In this document: positions 1-5,347 of the stretch, piece after piece
Position numbering within the stretch: the first letter of the stretch is position 1
Layout of the letters: every line of letters begins with the position of its first letter
From: Candidatus Aenigmatarchaeota archaeon
GTDB lineage: Archaea > Aenigmatarchaeota > Aenigmatarchaeia > QMZS01
DNA: 5,347 nucleotides
Reading direction: 5' to 3'
Assembly: GCA_003663355.1 (NCBI GenBank)
Contig: QMZV01000046.1
Span: 1 to 5,347 of the forward strand
Notes under the pieces: generated by a model
The model's input: only the letters and a program-made list of their open reading frames with translations
Databases searched by the model: none
What the model was told of the DNA's origin: nothing
Made by a program: the position numbers and the translations under genes

Positions 1-1
1 A

Positions 2-1333
2 GAAAATCCTTTTGTTCTATGCAAAATTTTCTGCTCTTCAAGGGACGGTTATTATGGAAACAGCACAAAAATTATGAAATGTCAGGAAGGTTGTGATTGG
101 GGTGCAAGAGTAAAAGGTAAAGAAGAATATTATGTTGGCAGTGGTGAAGAAATAGATACAAGTTATTATGAAGGGACTAATAATTTAGAAGTTTATGACA
201 AGATTATCTTAGATGGTGTACACGAATATGACAATGTTCATATACATAGCGGTGGAGTAATAACGACAAGTATTGGTAAAAAATTAATATTAAAGGCTAA
301 AGCAATTATTATTGATTCTGGAGGAAAAATAGATGTAAGTGGAAAAGGAGATAATCCTGCTGGAAAAGGATTGGATGGACAAAGTAGTGGAATTGGAGAC
401 ATGGGTAAATATGCTTCTGGTGGCAGTGGTGGTGGTTATGGTTCTACTGGTGGAAAAGGAGGAGATGATGTATATAATGGTCCTTTAGGAGGAAATTCTC
501 ATGGTTCTGAAGAAGACCCACAGGATTTAGGTTCTCCTGGTGGAGATGGTGGTGGTGCAAGTAGCGGAGGAGGATATGGTGGTTTAGGTGGAGGAGCAGT
601 AATCATAAAAGCAAAAAAACTTGTTCTAAATGGTGAAATTTTGGCTAATGGCCATGATGGATGTGATGGTGGAAATACTAATTGTGGAGGAGGGATAATT
701 TACAAAGGAAAAAGTTATTGTAACCAATCTTCGAGTTGTCATAGTTCTGCATGTTCTTGGAGAACAGGTATTTCAAACTCTGATGGAACTGGTGGCGGAG
801 GTGGAGGAAGCGGCGGAACAGTAAATATAGATGTAAAATTGTTTTTATTCAACGGAAAAATTGAAGCAAAAGGTGGAAATGGAGGAAATGATATTAATAA
901 CCTTGGGTGGGATGGAAGTGGCGGAGGAGGAAGCGGAGGAAGGGTTAAAATTATGTATGAATATAGACAAGGTAATGGTATAATTAATTTGTCTGGTGGC
1001 CGACCTGGCTGCGCAAAGGAAGAAAGATTAACAGGTGCCACTGGTGGTGAAAATGAAGGAACTTTAAAAATTAAAGTAGATGAAATATTTGAAACAGGCT
1101 ATGACAAATTTGTGAATTTAACAAAAAACACAATCTCAGTTGACAAACCTTATGTATGGAAAAATGTTTATGATGAAGTTTGGTCTAATCTAATTTATAT
1201 TGTTAATTGGGATTTTTCTAGTGCTGATTGGAGTTATCCTTGCGGAGGAAATTGGGAAAAAATTTGCACCCCAAAGTTTAATAAATCTTTTGAGTTAAAT
1301 TCTGCAATTATGGAAATAAAAAAGTTTATATAA
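2..1333 (+). CDS. Glycine-rich, probably beta-helical surface protein (5' end outside the window)
   Basis: The frame is open from the window edge. The first ATG (74) would give a product without signal peptide and would discard 24 upstream codons containing two cysteines and an N-S-T sequon, so the real start is probably upstream; 443 residues are visible. Numbering from the codon at position 2, the body repeats a pattern of G-G-x-[VA]-x-I, a short hydrophobic strand, N-G-x-I-x-[AV]-x-G, at about residues 84-123, 197-225, 264-295 and 305-337, with a partial copy at 348-363. Loops are long Gly/Ser runs. This resembles glycine-rich beta-helix or adhesin-like proteins of bacteria and archaea. 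An insert at 221-251 carries five cysteines. The C-terminal 75 residues are not glycine-rich: they hold five Trp, two Cys and the sequons NLT and NKS, and could be part of a carbohydrate-binding fold, though this is weak. No C-terminal anchor is seen. A secreted adhesin or sheath role is inference. Confidence 0.8.
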   Translation, partial: ENPFVLCKIFCSSRDGYYGNSTKIMKCQEGCDWGARVKGKEEYYVGSGEEIDTSYYEGTNNLEVYDKIILDGVHEYDNVHIHSGGVITTSIGKKLILKAKAIIIDSGGKIDVSGKGDNPAGKGLDGQSSGIGDMGKYASGGSGGGYGSTGGKGGDDVYNGPLGGNSHGSEEDPQDLGSPGGDGGGASSGGGYGGLGGGAVIIKAKKLVLNGEILANGHDGCDGGNTNCGGGIIYKGKSYCNQSSSCHSSACSWRTGISNSDGTGGGGGGSGGTVNIDVKLFLFNGKIEAKGGNGGNDINNLGWDGSGGGGSGGRVKIMYEYRQGNGIINLSGGRPGCAKEERLTGATGGENEGTLKIKVDEIFETGYDKFVNLTKNTISVDKPYVWKNVYDEVWSNLIYIVNWDFSSADWSYPCGGNWEKICTPKFNKSFELNSAIMEIKKFI

Positions 1334-1336
1334 AAT

Positions 1337-1495
1337 ATGAAAGGAGACACGCATATCTTACTTCTTAAAATATTGGGTTTATTAATTATTCTTGTTATAT
1401 TAATGATTTTGATTTCCGTTTATATACTAAAAGTTGATATTCTCGGAGAGACAATTTTAAGTGTGCTTTCTCCATTTATAGGACTTCTGTCTTAA
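1337..1495 (+). CDS. Small single-helix membrane protein, 52 residues
   Basis: An ATG three bases after the upstream stop opens a 52-codon frame ending in TAA, three bases before the next ATG. The product starts MKGDTH, then has a strongly hydrophobic helix at about residues 7-31 rich in Leu and Ile, followed by KVD and a second weakly hydrophobic stretch ending in GLLS. It has no cysteines and almost no soluble part. The tight fit between neighbours on the same strand and the clear membrane composition argue that it is a gene and not a spacer. The M-K-G start matches the other proteins of the cluster. It may be a membrane partner or a minimal pilin-like subunit; no family is recognised. No Shine-Dalgarno sequence precedes it, so translation probably depends on reinitiation after the upstream gene. 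Confidence 0.65.
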   Translation: MKGDTHILLLKILGLLIILVILMILISVYILKVDILGETILSVLSPFIGLLS

Positions 1496-1498
1496 ATT

Positions 1499-1774
1499 AT
1501 GGTATATAAGGGAATGAAGTGGAAAATATTGTTTGAGGTTCTAATATTAGTAATTGTTCTTGGTGTTGTTTTTGGTATTTTAATTATTAATGGTCAAGGT
1601 AAATTAATAATTCCTTTTGAAAACAAAACTGAATTAGTAAGTTCCTGCGAAATGTGGAATTGTGCCGAGCCAATCCCTATTGATATTTCATCCGGACTGA
1701 ATTGCTCCACAATTGAAGATTGCAAGGAGAAATGCAGAGGAATTGGAGCCAATATGTTGAGATGCAGAGAATGA
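1499..1774 (+). CDS. Membrane-anchored six-cysteine small protein, 91 residues
   Basis: The N terminus is a short basic segment with K4-G5 and KWK at 7-9, then a hydrophobic helix at about 10-30. The remaining 60 residues should face outside. They contain exactly six cysteines (50, 55, 69, 75, 79, 89) arranged CX4C, X13, CX5C, CX3C, X9, C, and two N-glycosylation sequons (N42-K-T and N68-C-S). The even number and close spacing suggest a compact domain held by three disulfides. The start lies three bases after the preceding stop, and the TGA overlaps the next ATG, so the gene belongs to a translationally coupled set. The K-G before the helix could be a prepilin-peptidase site, or the segment could be an ordinary signal anchor. 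No family is recognised; a surface or appendage role comes only from context. Confidence 0.8.
   Translation: MVYKGMKWKILFEVLILVIVLGVVFGILIINGQGKLIIPFENKTELVSSCEMWNCAEPIPIDISSGLNCSTIEDCKEKCRGIGANMLRCRE
1771..1774 (+). promoter_or_regulatory. ATGA start-stop overlap (translational coupling)
   Basis: The TGA of the 91-residue gene (1772-1774) overlaps the ATG of the 169-residue gene. This arrangement usually means that the same ribosome reinitiates, and it decides the start of the downstream gene. The same four bases join genes at 2896 and 5142. Confidence 0.7.
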
Positions 1775-2280
1775 AAGGGAATATGAATACTATTATGGTT
1801 ACTATTGTTTCTGTTGTTATGTTACTCTTTATTATTACTTCTATATTTTCTATATTCAGCACAGTTAGTGCTAAAGAGAGTTTATATGAGAAAATGGCAA
1901 ACCCTTTAGTATGGGGAGCAAAAGAAGTTGTAAAATATGGGTCAGAAAAATTTATTAAAACCTGCGAGAATTTATTGCTTGAAGTAGAAACCATTTTTGT
2001 TTATGATGAAGTGGAAAGAGAATGTTCAAGATGGTATCTAAGTTGCACAAAAGATGTAGAAAATGCCCCTCAGAATCCATGGACAAAATTAAAAGTTTCA
2101 GAAGAAGATTTAGAAACTGTAAATTATCTTGCAAAAGAATGCAAAACTTCTGGAATAGATAGATTAAGAAAAAGATGGATAGAAGAAAATTCTTACTTTG
2201 CTAATAAAAATGAACTTGAGCAGTATAATCTAATAAAGAATGCTTGCGGTTCAATTTTAGTTAAGAGGATATACGGCTAA
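1771..2280 (+). CDS. Anchored helical protein with five cysteines, 169 residues
   Basis: The start chosen is the ATG at 1771, which shares ATGA with the previous gene's stop. A longer frame from 1720 exists but would add 17 polar residues ahead of the membrane helix and overlap the previous gene by 55 bases. From 1771 the protein begins MKGNMNT and has a hydrophobic helix at about residues 7-29, followed by T-V-S-A-K. That end could be a signal peptidase I site (V-S-A), so the protein may be secreted; otherwise K-G would be a prepilin-type site. The rest is charged and mostly helical in character, with cysteines in the contexts KTCEN, RECSR, LSCTK, KECKT and NACGS. Unlike its neighbours it has no N-x-S/T sequon. 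No family is recognised. It is the last gene before an intergenic hairpin and is probably the end of its operon. Confidence 0.8.
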   Translation: MKGNMNTIMVTIVSVVMLLFIITSIFSIFSTVSAKESLYEKMANPLVWGAKEVVKYGSEKFIKTCENLLLEVETIFVYDEVERECSRWYLSCTKDVENAPQNPWTKLKVSEEDLETVNYLAKECKTSGIDRLRKRWIEENSYFANKNELEQYNLIKNACGSILVKRIYG

Positions 2281-2297
2281 TTTAATTTCTTTTACAT

Positions 2298-2331
2298 ATT
2301 ATTCAACTTTCTTTAAAGTTTGATAATTTTT
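2298..2331 (+). terminator. Hairpin followed by T-tract, probable end of the first operon
   Basis: An inverted repeat with inner arms AACTTT (2305-2310) and AAAGTT (2315-2320) around a CTTT loop extends outward to 2298 and 2327 with one C/T mismatch and one G-T pair, and is followed by TTTTT (2327-2331). It begins 18 bases after the stop of the 169-residue gene. Archaeal termination depends mainly on T-tracts, and the 14 T-rich bases after the stop (2281-2294) could contribute. The stem is almost all A-T, so it is weak, and chance is possible in sequence this AT-rich. Confidence 0.4.
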
Positions 2332-2413
2332 ATCCATGCACAGACATGTAAAGTGAAACAAAGATAATACTAATTGCAGAATTTCCCATAATTAACATAA
2401 TTATAATAAAATT
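2332..2413 (+). promoter_or_regulatory. AT-rich upstream region, probable promoter of the second operon
   Basis: This is the only gap large enough for a promoter. A TATA-like ATAATACT (2364-2371) preceded by purine-rich GAAACAAAG would place a start near 2395 and leave a leader of about 20 bases. Alternatively CATAATTA (2387-2394) would suit a nearly leaderless transcript. Neither is a clean BRE/TATA match. No Shine-Dalgarno sequence precedes the ATG at 2414, which favours a short leader or none. No open frame of useful length is present in the gap. Confidence 0.25.
2387..2403. repeat. Short tandem repeat CATAATTA x2, 9-base period
   Basis: CATAATTA occurs at 2387-2394 and again at 2396-2403, one base apart, ending ten bases before the ATG at 2414. 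Each copy contains the symmetric core TAATTA. It could be a regulator-binding site or an accident of AT-rich sequence. Confidence 0.3.
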
Positions 2414-2899
2414 ATGTTTAAGAAGAAAGGTTTAGAAATAGAGTATTTCTTTTTTATTTTTGGATTGATTTTTGCAATTATGACTTTAGGTTTGTGGCAG
2501 CAGATGGGTATGGCAGCTGCAACTCAAAGAATGAGCGAATTAAAAATAAACACTGTAATGCAAATAAAAAATACTTTGCTTTTAATGCAATCCGCACCTG
2601 TCAACACCCATACCTGCGTTAGTTTGAGAAACTGCAACAGAATAACAATCTATCCACATTATATCGGGATTTGGGGCCCTACAAACAAATATTTTAAAGA
2701 AGGAGTATATCTCTCAGATTCCTTGGTCGGAAATATGGATTTATATGAGTATAATGAAACTTCTGGCAAGTTTGAGAGTTTGGGTCCAGATGGATATACA
2801 ACAGTTTGCGGTTCTGGAAATCAGATTGTTTTTCTCTGTTTTGAGAAAGTAAATAAGAACTCTATTTATATAACTAAAGTAGTTGGTGTTGAAAAATGA
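2414..2899 (+). CDS. Type IV pilin-like protein, 161 residues
   Basis: The N terminus reads MFKKKG then LEIEY and a hydrophobic stretch to about residue 28. The basic leader ending in glycine, acidic residues just after it, and a helix that continues as an amphipathic segment to about residue 55 (QRMSELKINTVMQIKN) are the layout of type IV pilins and pseudopilins. The expected cleavage is after G6. The remaining 105 residues look like beta strands and carry four cysteines (68, 74, 132, 142), enough for two disulfides, and one sequon (NETS). The length is typical of a pilin. The gene is first in its operon after a 133-base gap and overlaps the next gene by ATGA. The family assignment rests on architecture, not on a recognised globular domain, so a minor pilin or pilus-like surface subunit is the best guess. 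Confidence 0.8.
   Translation: MFKKKGLEIEYFFFIFGLIFAIMTLGLWQQMGMAAATQRMSELKINTVMQIKNTLLLMQSAPVNTHTCVSLRNCNRITIYPHYIGIWGPTNKYFKEGVYLSDSLVGNMDLYEYNETSGKFESLGPDGYTTVCGSGNQIVFLCFEKVNKNSIYITKVVGVEK
2896..2899 (+). promoter_or_regulatory. ATGA start-stop overlap
   Basis: The stop of the 161-residue gene (2897-2899) overlaps the ATG of the 749-residue gene. A weak Shine-Dalgarno-like GGTG lies at 2885-2888, seven bases before the ATG. This fixes the start and suggests coupled translation of the small and the very large subunit. Confidence 0.7.
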
Positions 2900-5145
2900 G
2901 AGGTCTTATCTCACTTCCAGCGAATATAATTGGATATATAGTAGTCTTGGCTATATTTATTGGAATAATGGCAATGATTGCAGTATTTTGGTTTAATATT
3001 CAAACAATTCCAAGAGAAACTCCAGAAAAAGCAACAGCATGCGATTTATGTTACATGCTTTCTCTTTGGAAAGATGCAACTGTTTATCCCAACATCTTTA
3101 ATAAAAGTTTTCTGAAAAATTGGAGTGAAGAAGGAGCAAACAAAACAGCAAATTCTATTTTTGAAAATATGAGCGAGTTCTTTCTGCCAAGGTCAGATTT
3201 TTTTCTTTATATTTCTGATGGCGAAGATGTTTATTCTTTGTATATTCCTCCAGAAAGCAAGTCTGTTTATGAAGATTGCGGAAATCTAAAAATATCTGAA
3301 AAAGACTATGAAAAATTAGGAGAAAATATACGAAAGAATATCACAAAAAGCGGAAATATAGACATTATTAAAGGAAAACCAGGCGAGATGCCGCACAATA
3401 GATTGTACTCAATTTGTCCTTTAACAACTTTTATTGCTGAAGATAATGATGTTAAAATTGGAACAATGGTAACTGGATTAACAACAAATCTTGCAACTTT
3501 ATTAAGAGAAGGAATTTACAAAGTTGGAGTAAAAGGAGAAGAAAATGTTTTTTACAGATTGGGTCCTTATCCAGAAGGCTGCCTTGTCCTTGATTCTTCA
3601 AGAAAAGTAGAAACTAAAAAAGAAGTTTCATCAATTAAAGATAAAATTATCGGATTTATAAAAGGAATTTGGGATTGGATAACAGGGAAAATAAGCGGAG
3701 GTGTAAGATGGGTCACTCAAAAATGGGTCCATGCTGATTGCGGATTTAGCTGGGATTGGAACAATACAACAAATGTTCTTACTATCGCACCTGTATCTCA
3801 TGGAAATAAATGTTATTTAAAAACGAGAATTCCGAAGGCAGTTGTAAATGAGAGCAATTTATCAGCAAAAATTTGCAAGCCAAGGAAAATAAGTAGTTCT
3901 ATTTTTGACTTAAAAGGAAATCTAAAAAAATACGAATTTTTCTTGCTTGTTGAAAATTTGAAGCCTAAAAATGGTTGGAGTAAAGAAAAACAATTAGAGT
4001 TATGTAAAAGGAAATGCGAGGAAGAACCTCCATATATTGGTATGCAAAAGGTATGCTCTGACTTTTGCTTAGAATATCATAACGATAATGCAAAACTTAA
4101 TGATCCCACATATTGTTATGAGGCAAGAAGGAGCGGAGATATTACAACTTGCAAAATTGCAAGAAATTACTATCTTTTGTATCAAAAATTGCCTTTTGAT
4201 GCAATTGATATAAAATATATAATTGTTGAAAAAGAAAAGTTGGCAGAATTAAATGATATTGATGAAATTGTTAAAGAGAAAAAATATTATGATATTAAGT
4301 CAGCTTGCTCTACCTGGCCAGGAGTTTTCAATTGCACAGTTACAGGAGATTGTCATGGAACTTATTGCGTTAATGGTGAATGTTCCTCTTGCAGTTTTGA
4401 TAATATTTATGAACCGTGCTCTCCTAATTATTTGGAAAATCCTCCTTCAATAAATGAGGGGAAGTTCATATGCCAAAGTGTAACAAACCAGTCCTGGCCA
4501 TCTAAAGGAATTATGTATGAATGCTTACCAATGATTTTTGTAAACAAAACTTTTAATGGAAGAGAAATAGATTCTATTGATTGCTCGGAATCTGGATATG
4601 AAAATGCTGTAGTAACTTGGAAAATAAATGCAACTGATCTTTGTTGTGATAAACTTATAACAACCAGCGAAGGAAAACTTGAGTGCGAGACAAGAAGTAG
4701 TTTTTGCCAAAAAATGAAACTCTGGCCAAATATAAATTCCTCAAATGTTGTTGTCCTAAATGATGAAAATTATGTTTTCAACATAACGCAAAAAGTTTGC
4801 AGAAATGGATATCCTTACAATAATGCAAATAAAGCTTTTATTGTAGTTCACTATCCTGTAAAAAATAGAATAATAGAATATTCTCTCATGGGTTCTGAAG
4901 TAGAAATAGGAAAGATAAAAAAATGCAATAATGTTTCAACTACAAAAATTTTGAAAGATGGAGAGTGCGCTGCTAAAGTGCAAGGATTTGGGAATTATAC
5001 AAAGGTGTGGGCAGTAAAGTATAAAAATTCTAATTGCAATTTTGTTAACTCTATAATAAAAAATGGCAACAGCGAATCTTATTGTAGCGATAATTGTAAA
5101 ATCACTTATTATAAACCGAATGCATGTTTAAAAGATCTATCATGA
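2896..5145 (+). CDS. Large cysteine-rich, sequon-rich surface protein with pilin-like N terminus, 749 residues
   Basis: The protein begins MRG then LISLP and a single hydrophobic helix to about residue 34; everything after it should be extracellular, and no second membrane segment or C-terminal anchor is seen. I count 35 cysteines, about 30 of them after residue 230, and 17 N-x-S/T sequons. Cysteine clusters include ACDLC near residue 50, a twin CX3C pair (370/374 and 387/391, 12 residues apart), a tight knot at 480-499 with the core CVNGEC, and DLCC. Residues 247-277 form a basic, Trp-rich amphipathic stretch that divides an N-terminal region with few cysteines from the cysteine-rich remainder. 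The architecture suits a pilus tip protein, a large adhesive pilin-like subunit or a secreted disulfide-rich adhesin. No enzyme motif is recognised. It is linked by ATGA overlaps to genes on both sides. Confidence 0.85.
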   Translation: MRGLISLPANIIGYIVVLAIFIGIMAMIAVFWFNIQTIPRETPEKATACDLCYMLSLWKDATVYPNIFNKSFLKNWSEEGANKTANSIFENMSEFFLPRSDFFLYISDGEDVYSLYIPPESKSVYEDCGNLKISEKDYEKLGENIRKNITKSGNIDIIKGKPGEMPHNRLYSICPLTTFIAEDNDVKIGTMVTGLTTNLATLLREGIYKVGVKGEENVFYRLGPYPEGCLVLDSSRKVETKKEVSSIKDKIIGFIKGIWDWITGKISGGVRWVTQKWVHADCGFSWDWNNTTNVLTIAPVSHGNKCYLKTRIPKAVVNESNLSAKICKPRKISSSIFDLKGNLKKYEFFLLVENLKPKNGWSKEKQLELCKRKCEEEPPYIGMQKVCSDFCLEYHNDNAKLNDPTYCYEARRSGDITTCKIARNYYLLYQKLPFDAIDIKYIIVEKEKLAELNDIDEIVKEKKYYDIKSACSTWPGVFNCTVTGDCHGTYCVNGECSSCSFDNIYEPCSPNYLENPPSINEGKFICQSVTNQSWPSKGIMYECLPMIFVNKTFNGREIDSIDCSESGYENAVVTWKINATDLCCDKLITTSEGKLECETRSSFCQKMKLWPNINSSNVVVLNDENYVFNITQKVCRNGYPYNNANKAFIVVHYPVKNRIIEYSLMGSEVEIGKIKKCNNVSTTKILKDGECAAKVQGFGNYTKVWAVKYKNSNCNFVNSIIKNGNSESYCSDNCKITYYKPNACLKDLS
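5142..5145 (+). promoter_or_regulatory. ATGA start-stop overlap
   Basis: The TGA of the 749-residue gene (5143-5145) overlaps an ATG that opens the last frame of the window. No Shine-Dalgarno sequence precedes it, so coupling is the likely way it is translated. Confidence 0.6.
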
Positions 5146-5347
5146 GAATTAAGAAAATGAAAGGGGGACTTTTTGAATGGCCTGTTGTATCAGCAGCTCT
5201 TGTTTTTATTGGAGTATTTGTTCTTACTCTAACAATAGGCTTTCTTGTAAGAAGCGCTTTAGTTGGGGAACCAATAGAAATAAAAACTTATACAGAATAT
5301 AGATGGATGAATTATTTTCCTTCCTCTGTTTTATTTTATCTTTCTTA
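5142..5347 (+). CDS. Pilin-like protein, N-terminal part only (runs off the window)
   Basis: Sixty-eight codons are visible with no stop. The product starts MRIKKMKGG, then LFEWP and a hydrophobic helix to about residue 36, then VRSALVGEPIEIKTY and a more polar part. The leader has five basic residues and ends in G-G, with cleavage expected after one of them, again like an archaeal prepilin. A second in-frame ATG at 5157 would give MKGG directly, but the overlap with the upstream stop favours 5142. The residues after the glycine (L-x-x-x-P) match the start of the 749-residue protein, and L also follows G in the 161-residue protein. Its function cannot be told from the fragment; it is probably another subunit of the same assembly. 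Confidence 0.75.
   Translation, partial: MRIKKMKGGLFEWPVVSAALVFIGVFVLTLTIGFLVRSALVGEPIEIKTYTEYRWMNYFPSSVLFYLS

Noticed and set aside
739..1041. Proline-rich 100-codon frame on the - strand
   Set aside because: It is the reverse complement of glycine-rich codons (GGN read backwards as proline), lies wholly inside a real gene, and has no context of its own.
1190..1333. Carbohydrate-binding domain at the end of the glycine-rich protein
   Set aside because: The NWDFSSADW string and five Trp recall such domains, but only about 40 residues remain before the stop, too few for the fold.
1340..1347. Shine-Dalgarno-like AAAGGAGA just after the ATG at 1337
   Set aside because: It is made by the Lys-Gly-Asp codons of the leader, and no suitable in-frame start follows at the right distance. 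The other M-K-G genes show similar AAAGG strings for the same reason.
1646..1767. Six-cysteine domain as a defensin-like (cysteine-stabilised alpha-beta) fold
   Set aside because: There is a CX3C but the required later C-x-C is missing, so the pattern does not fit; only a generic disulfide-rich domain is claimed.
1677..1994. 105-codon frame on the - strand
   Set aside because: It lies across two well-supported + strand genes joined by an ATGA overlap; its hydrophobic stretch mirrors the membrane helix of the 169-residue protein.
2335..2355. Small frame starting at the ATG in the intergenic gap
   Set aside because: It reaches a stop after six codons.
4253..4453. 66-codon + frame inside the large gene
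   Set aside because: An out-of-frame shadow; the enclosing frame has consistent cysteine and sequon content through this region.
4525..4710. 61-codon frame on the - strand
   Set aside because: A shadow of the large gene with no start context or neighbours on that strand.

Overview
The window looks like a slice of an AT-rich archaeal genome, most likely a small-genome DPANN-type archaeon (Woesearchaeota, Pacearchaeota or Aenigmarchaeota-like). This assignment is inference. It rests on base composition, AGA-rich arginine codons, starts with little or no Shine-Dalgarno sequence, ATGA-overlapping genes, and short [K/R]G leaders ahead of a hydrophobic helix that resemble archaeal type IV prepilin signals. 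No housekeeping marker is present to fix the lineage. All genes lie on the + strand.

Layout. (1) 2-1333 is the 3' part of a glycine-rich, probably beta-helical surface protein whose start is upstream of the window. (2) 1337-1495 is a 52-residue single-helix membrane protein. (3) 1499-1774 is a 91-residue protein with an N-terminal membrane anchor and a six-cysteine outer domain. (4) 1771-2280 is a 169-residue anchored helical protein with five cysteines, coupled to the previous gene by an ATGA overlap. (5) 2281-2413 is the only real intergenic gap. It holds a hairpin with a T-tract (probable terminator) and an AT-rich stretch that should contain the next promoter. (6) 2414-2899 is a 161-residue pilin-like protein. 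(7) 2896-5145 is a 749-residue, cysteine-rich and sequon-rich protein with a pilin-like N terminus. (8) 5142-5347 is the start of another pilin-like protein that runs off the window. Genes 6, 7 and 8 are linked by ATGA overlaps.

Everything here appears to be made for the cell surface. The last six proteins each begin with a short basic segment ending in K-G or R-G, then a hydrophobic helix, then (in five of six) an extracellular part. The simplest reading is two adjacent operons for a pilus-like or surface-adhesion assembly: small membrane and pilin-like subunits, one very large disulfide-rich subunit or tip protein, and a glycine-rich beta-helix adhesin. No ATPase, prepilin peptidase or polytopic assembly protein is visible, so assembly by a type IV pilus machine is inferred and not shown. 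No RNA gene, mobile element or CRISPR array was found.
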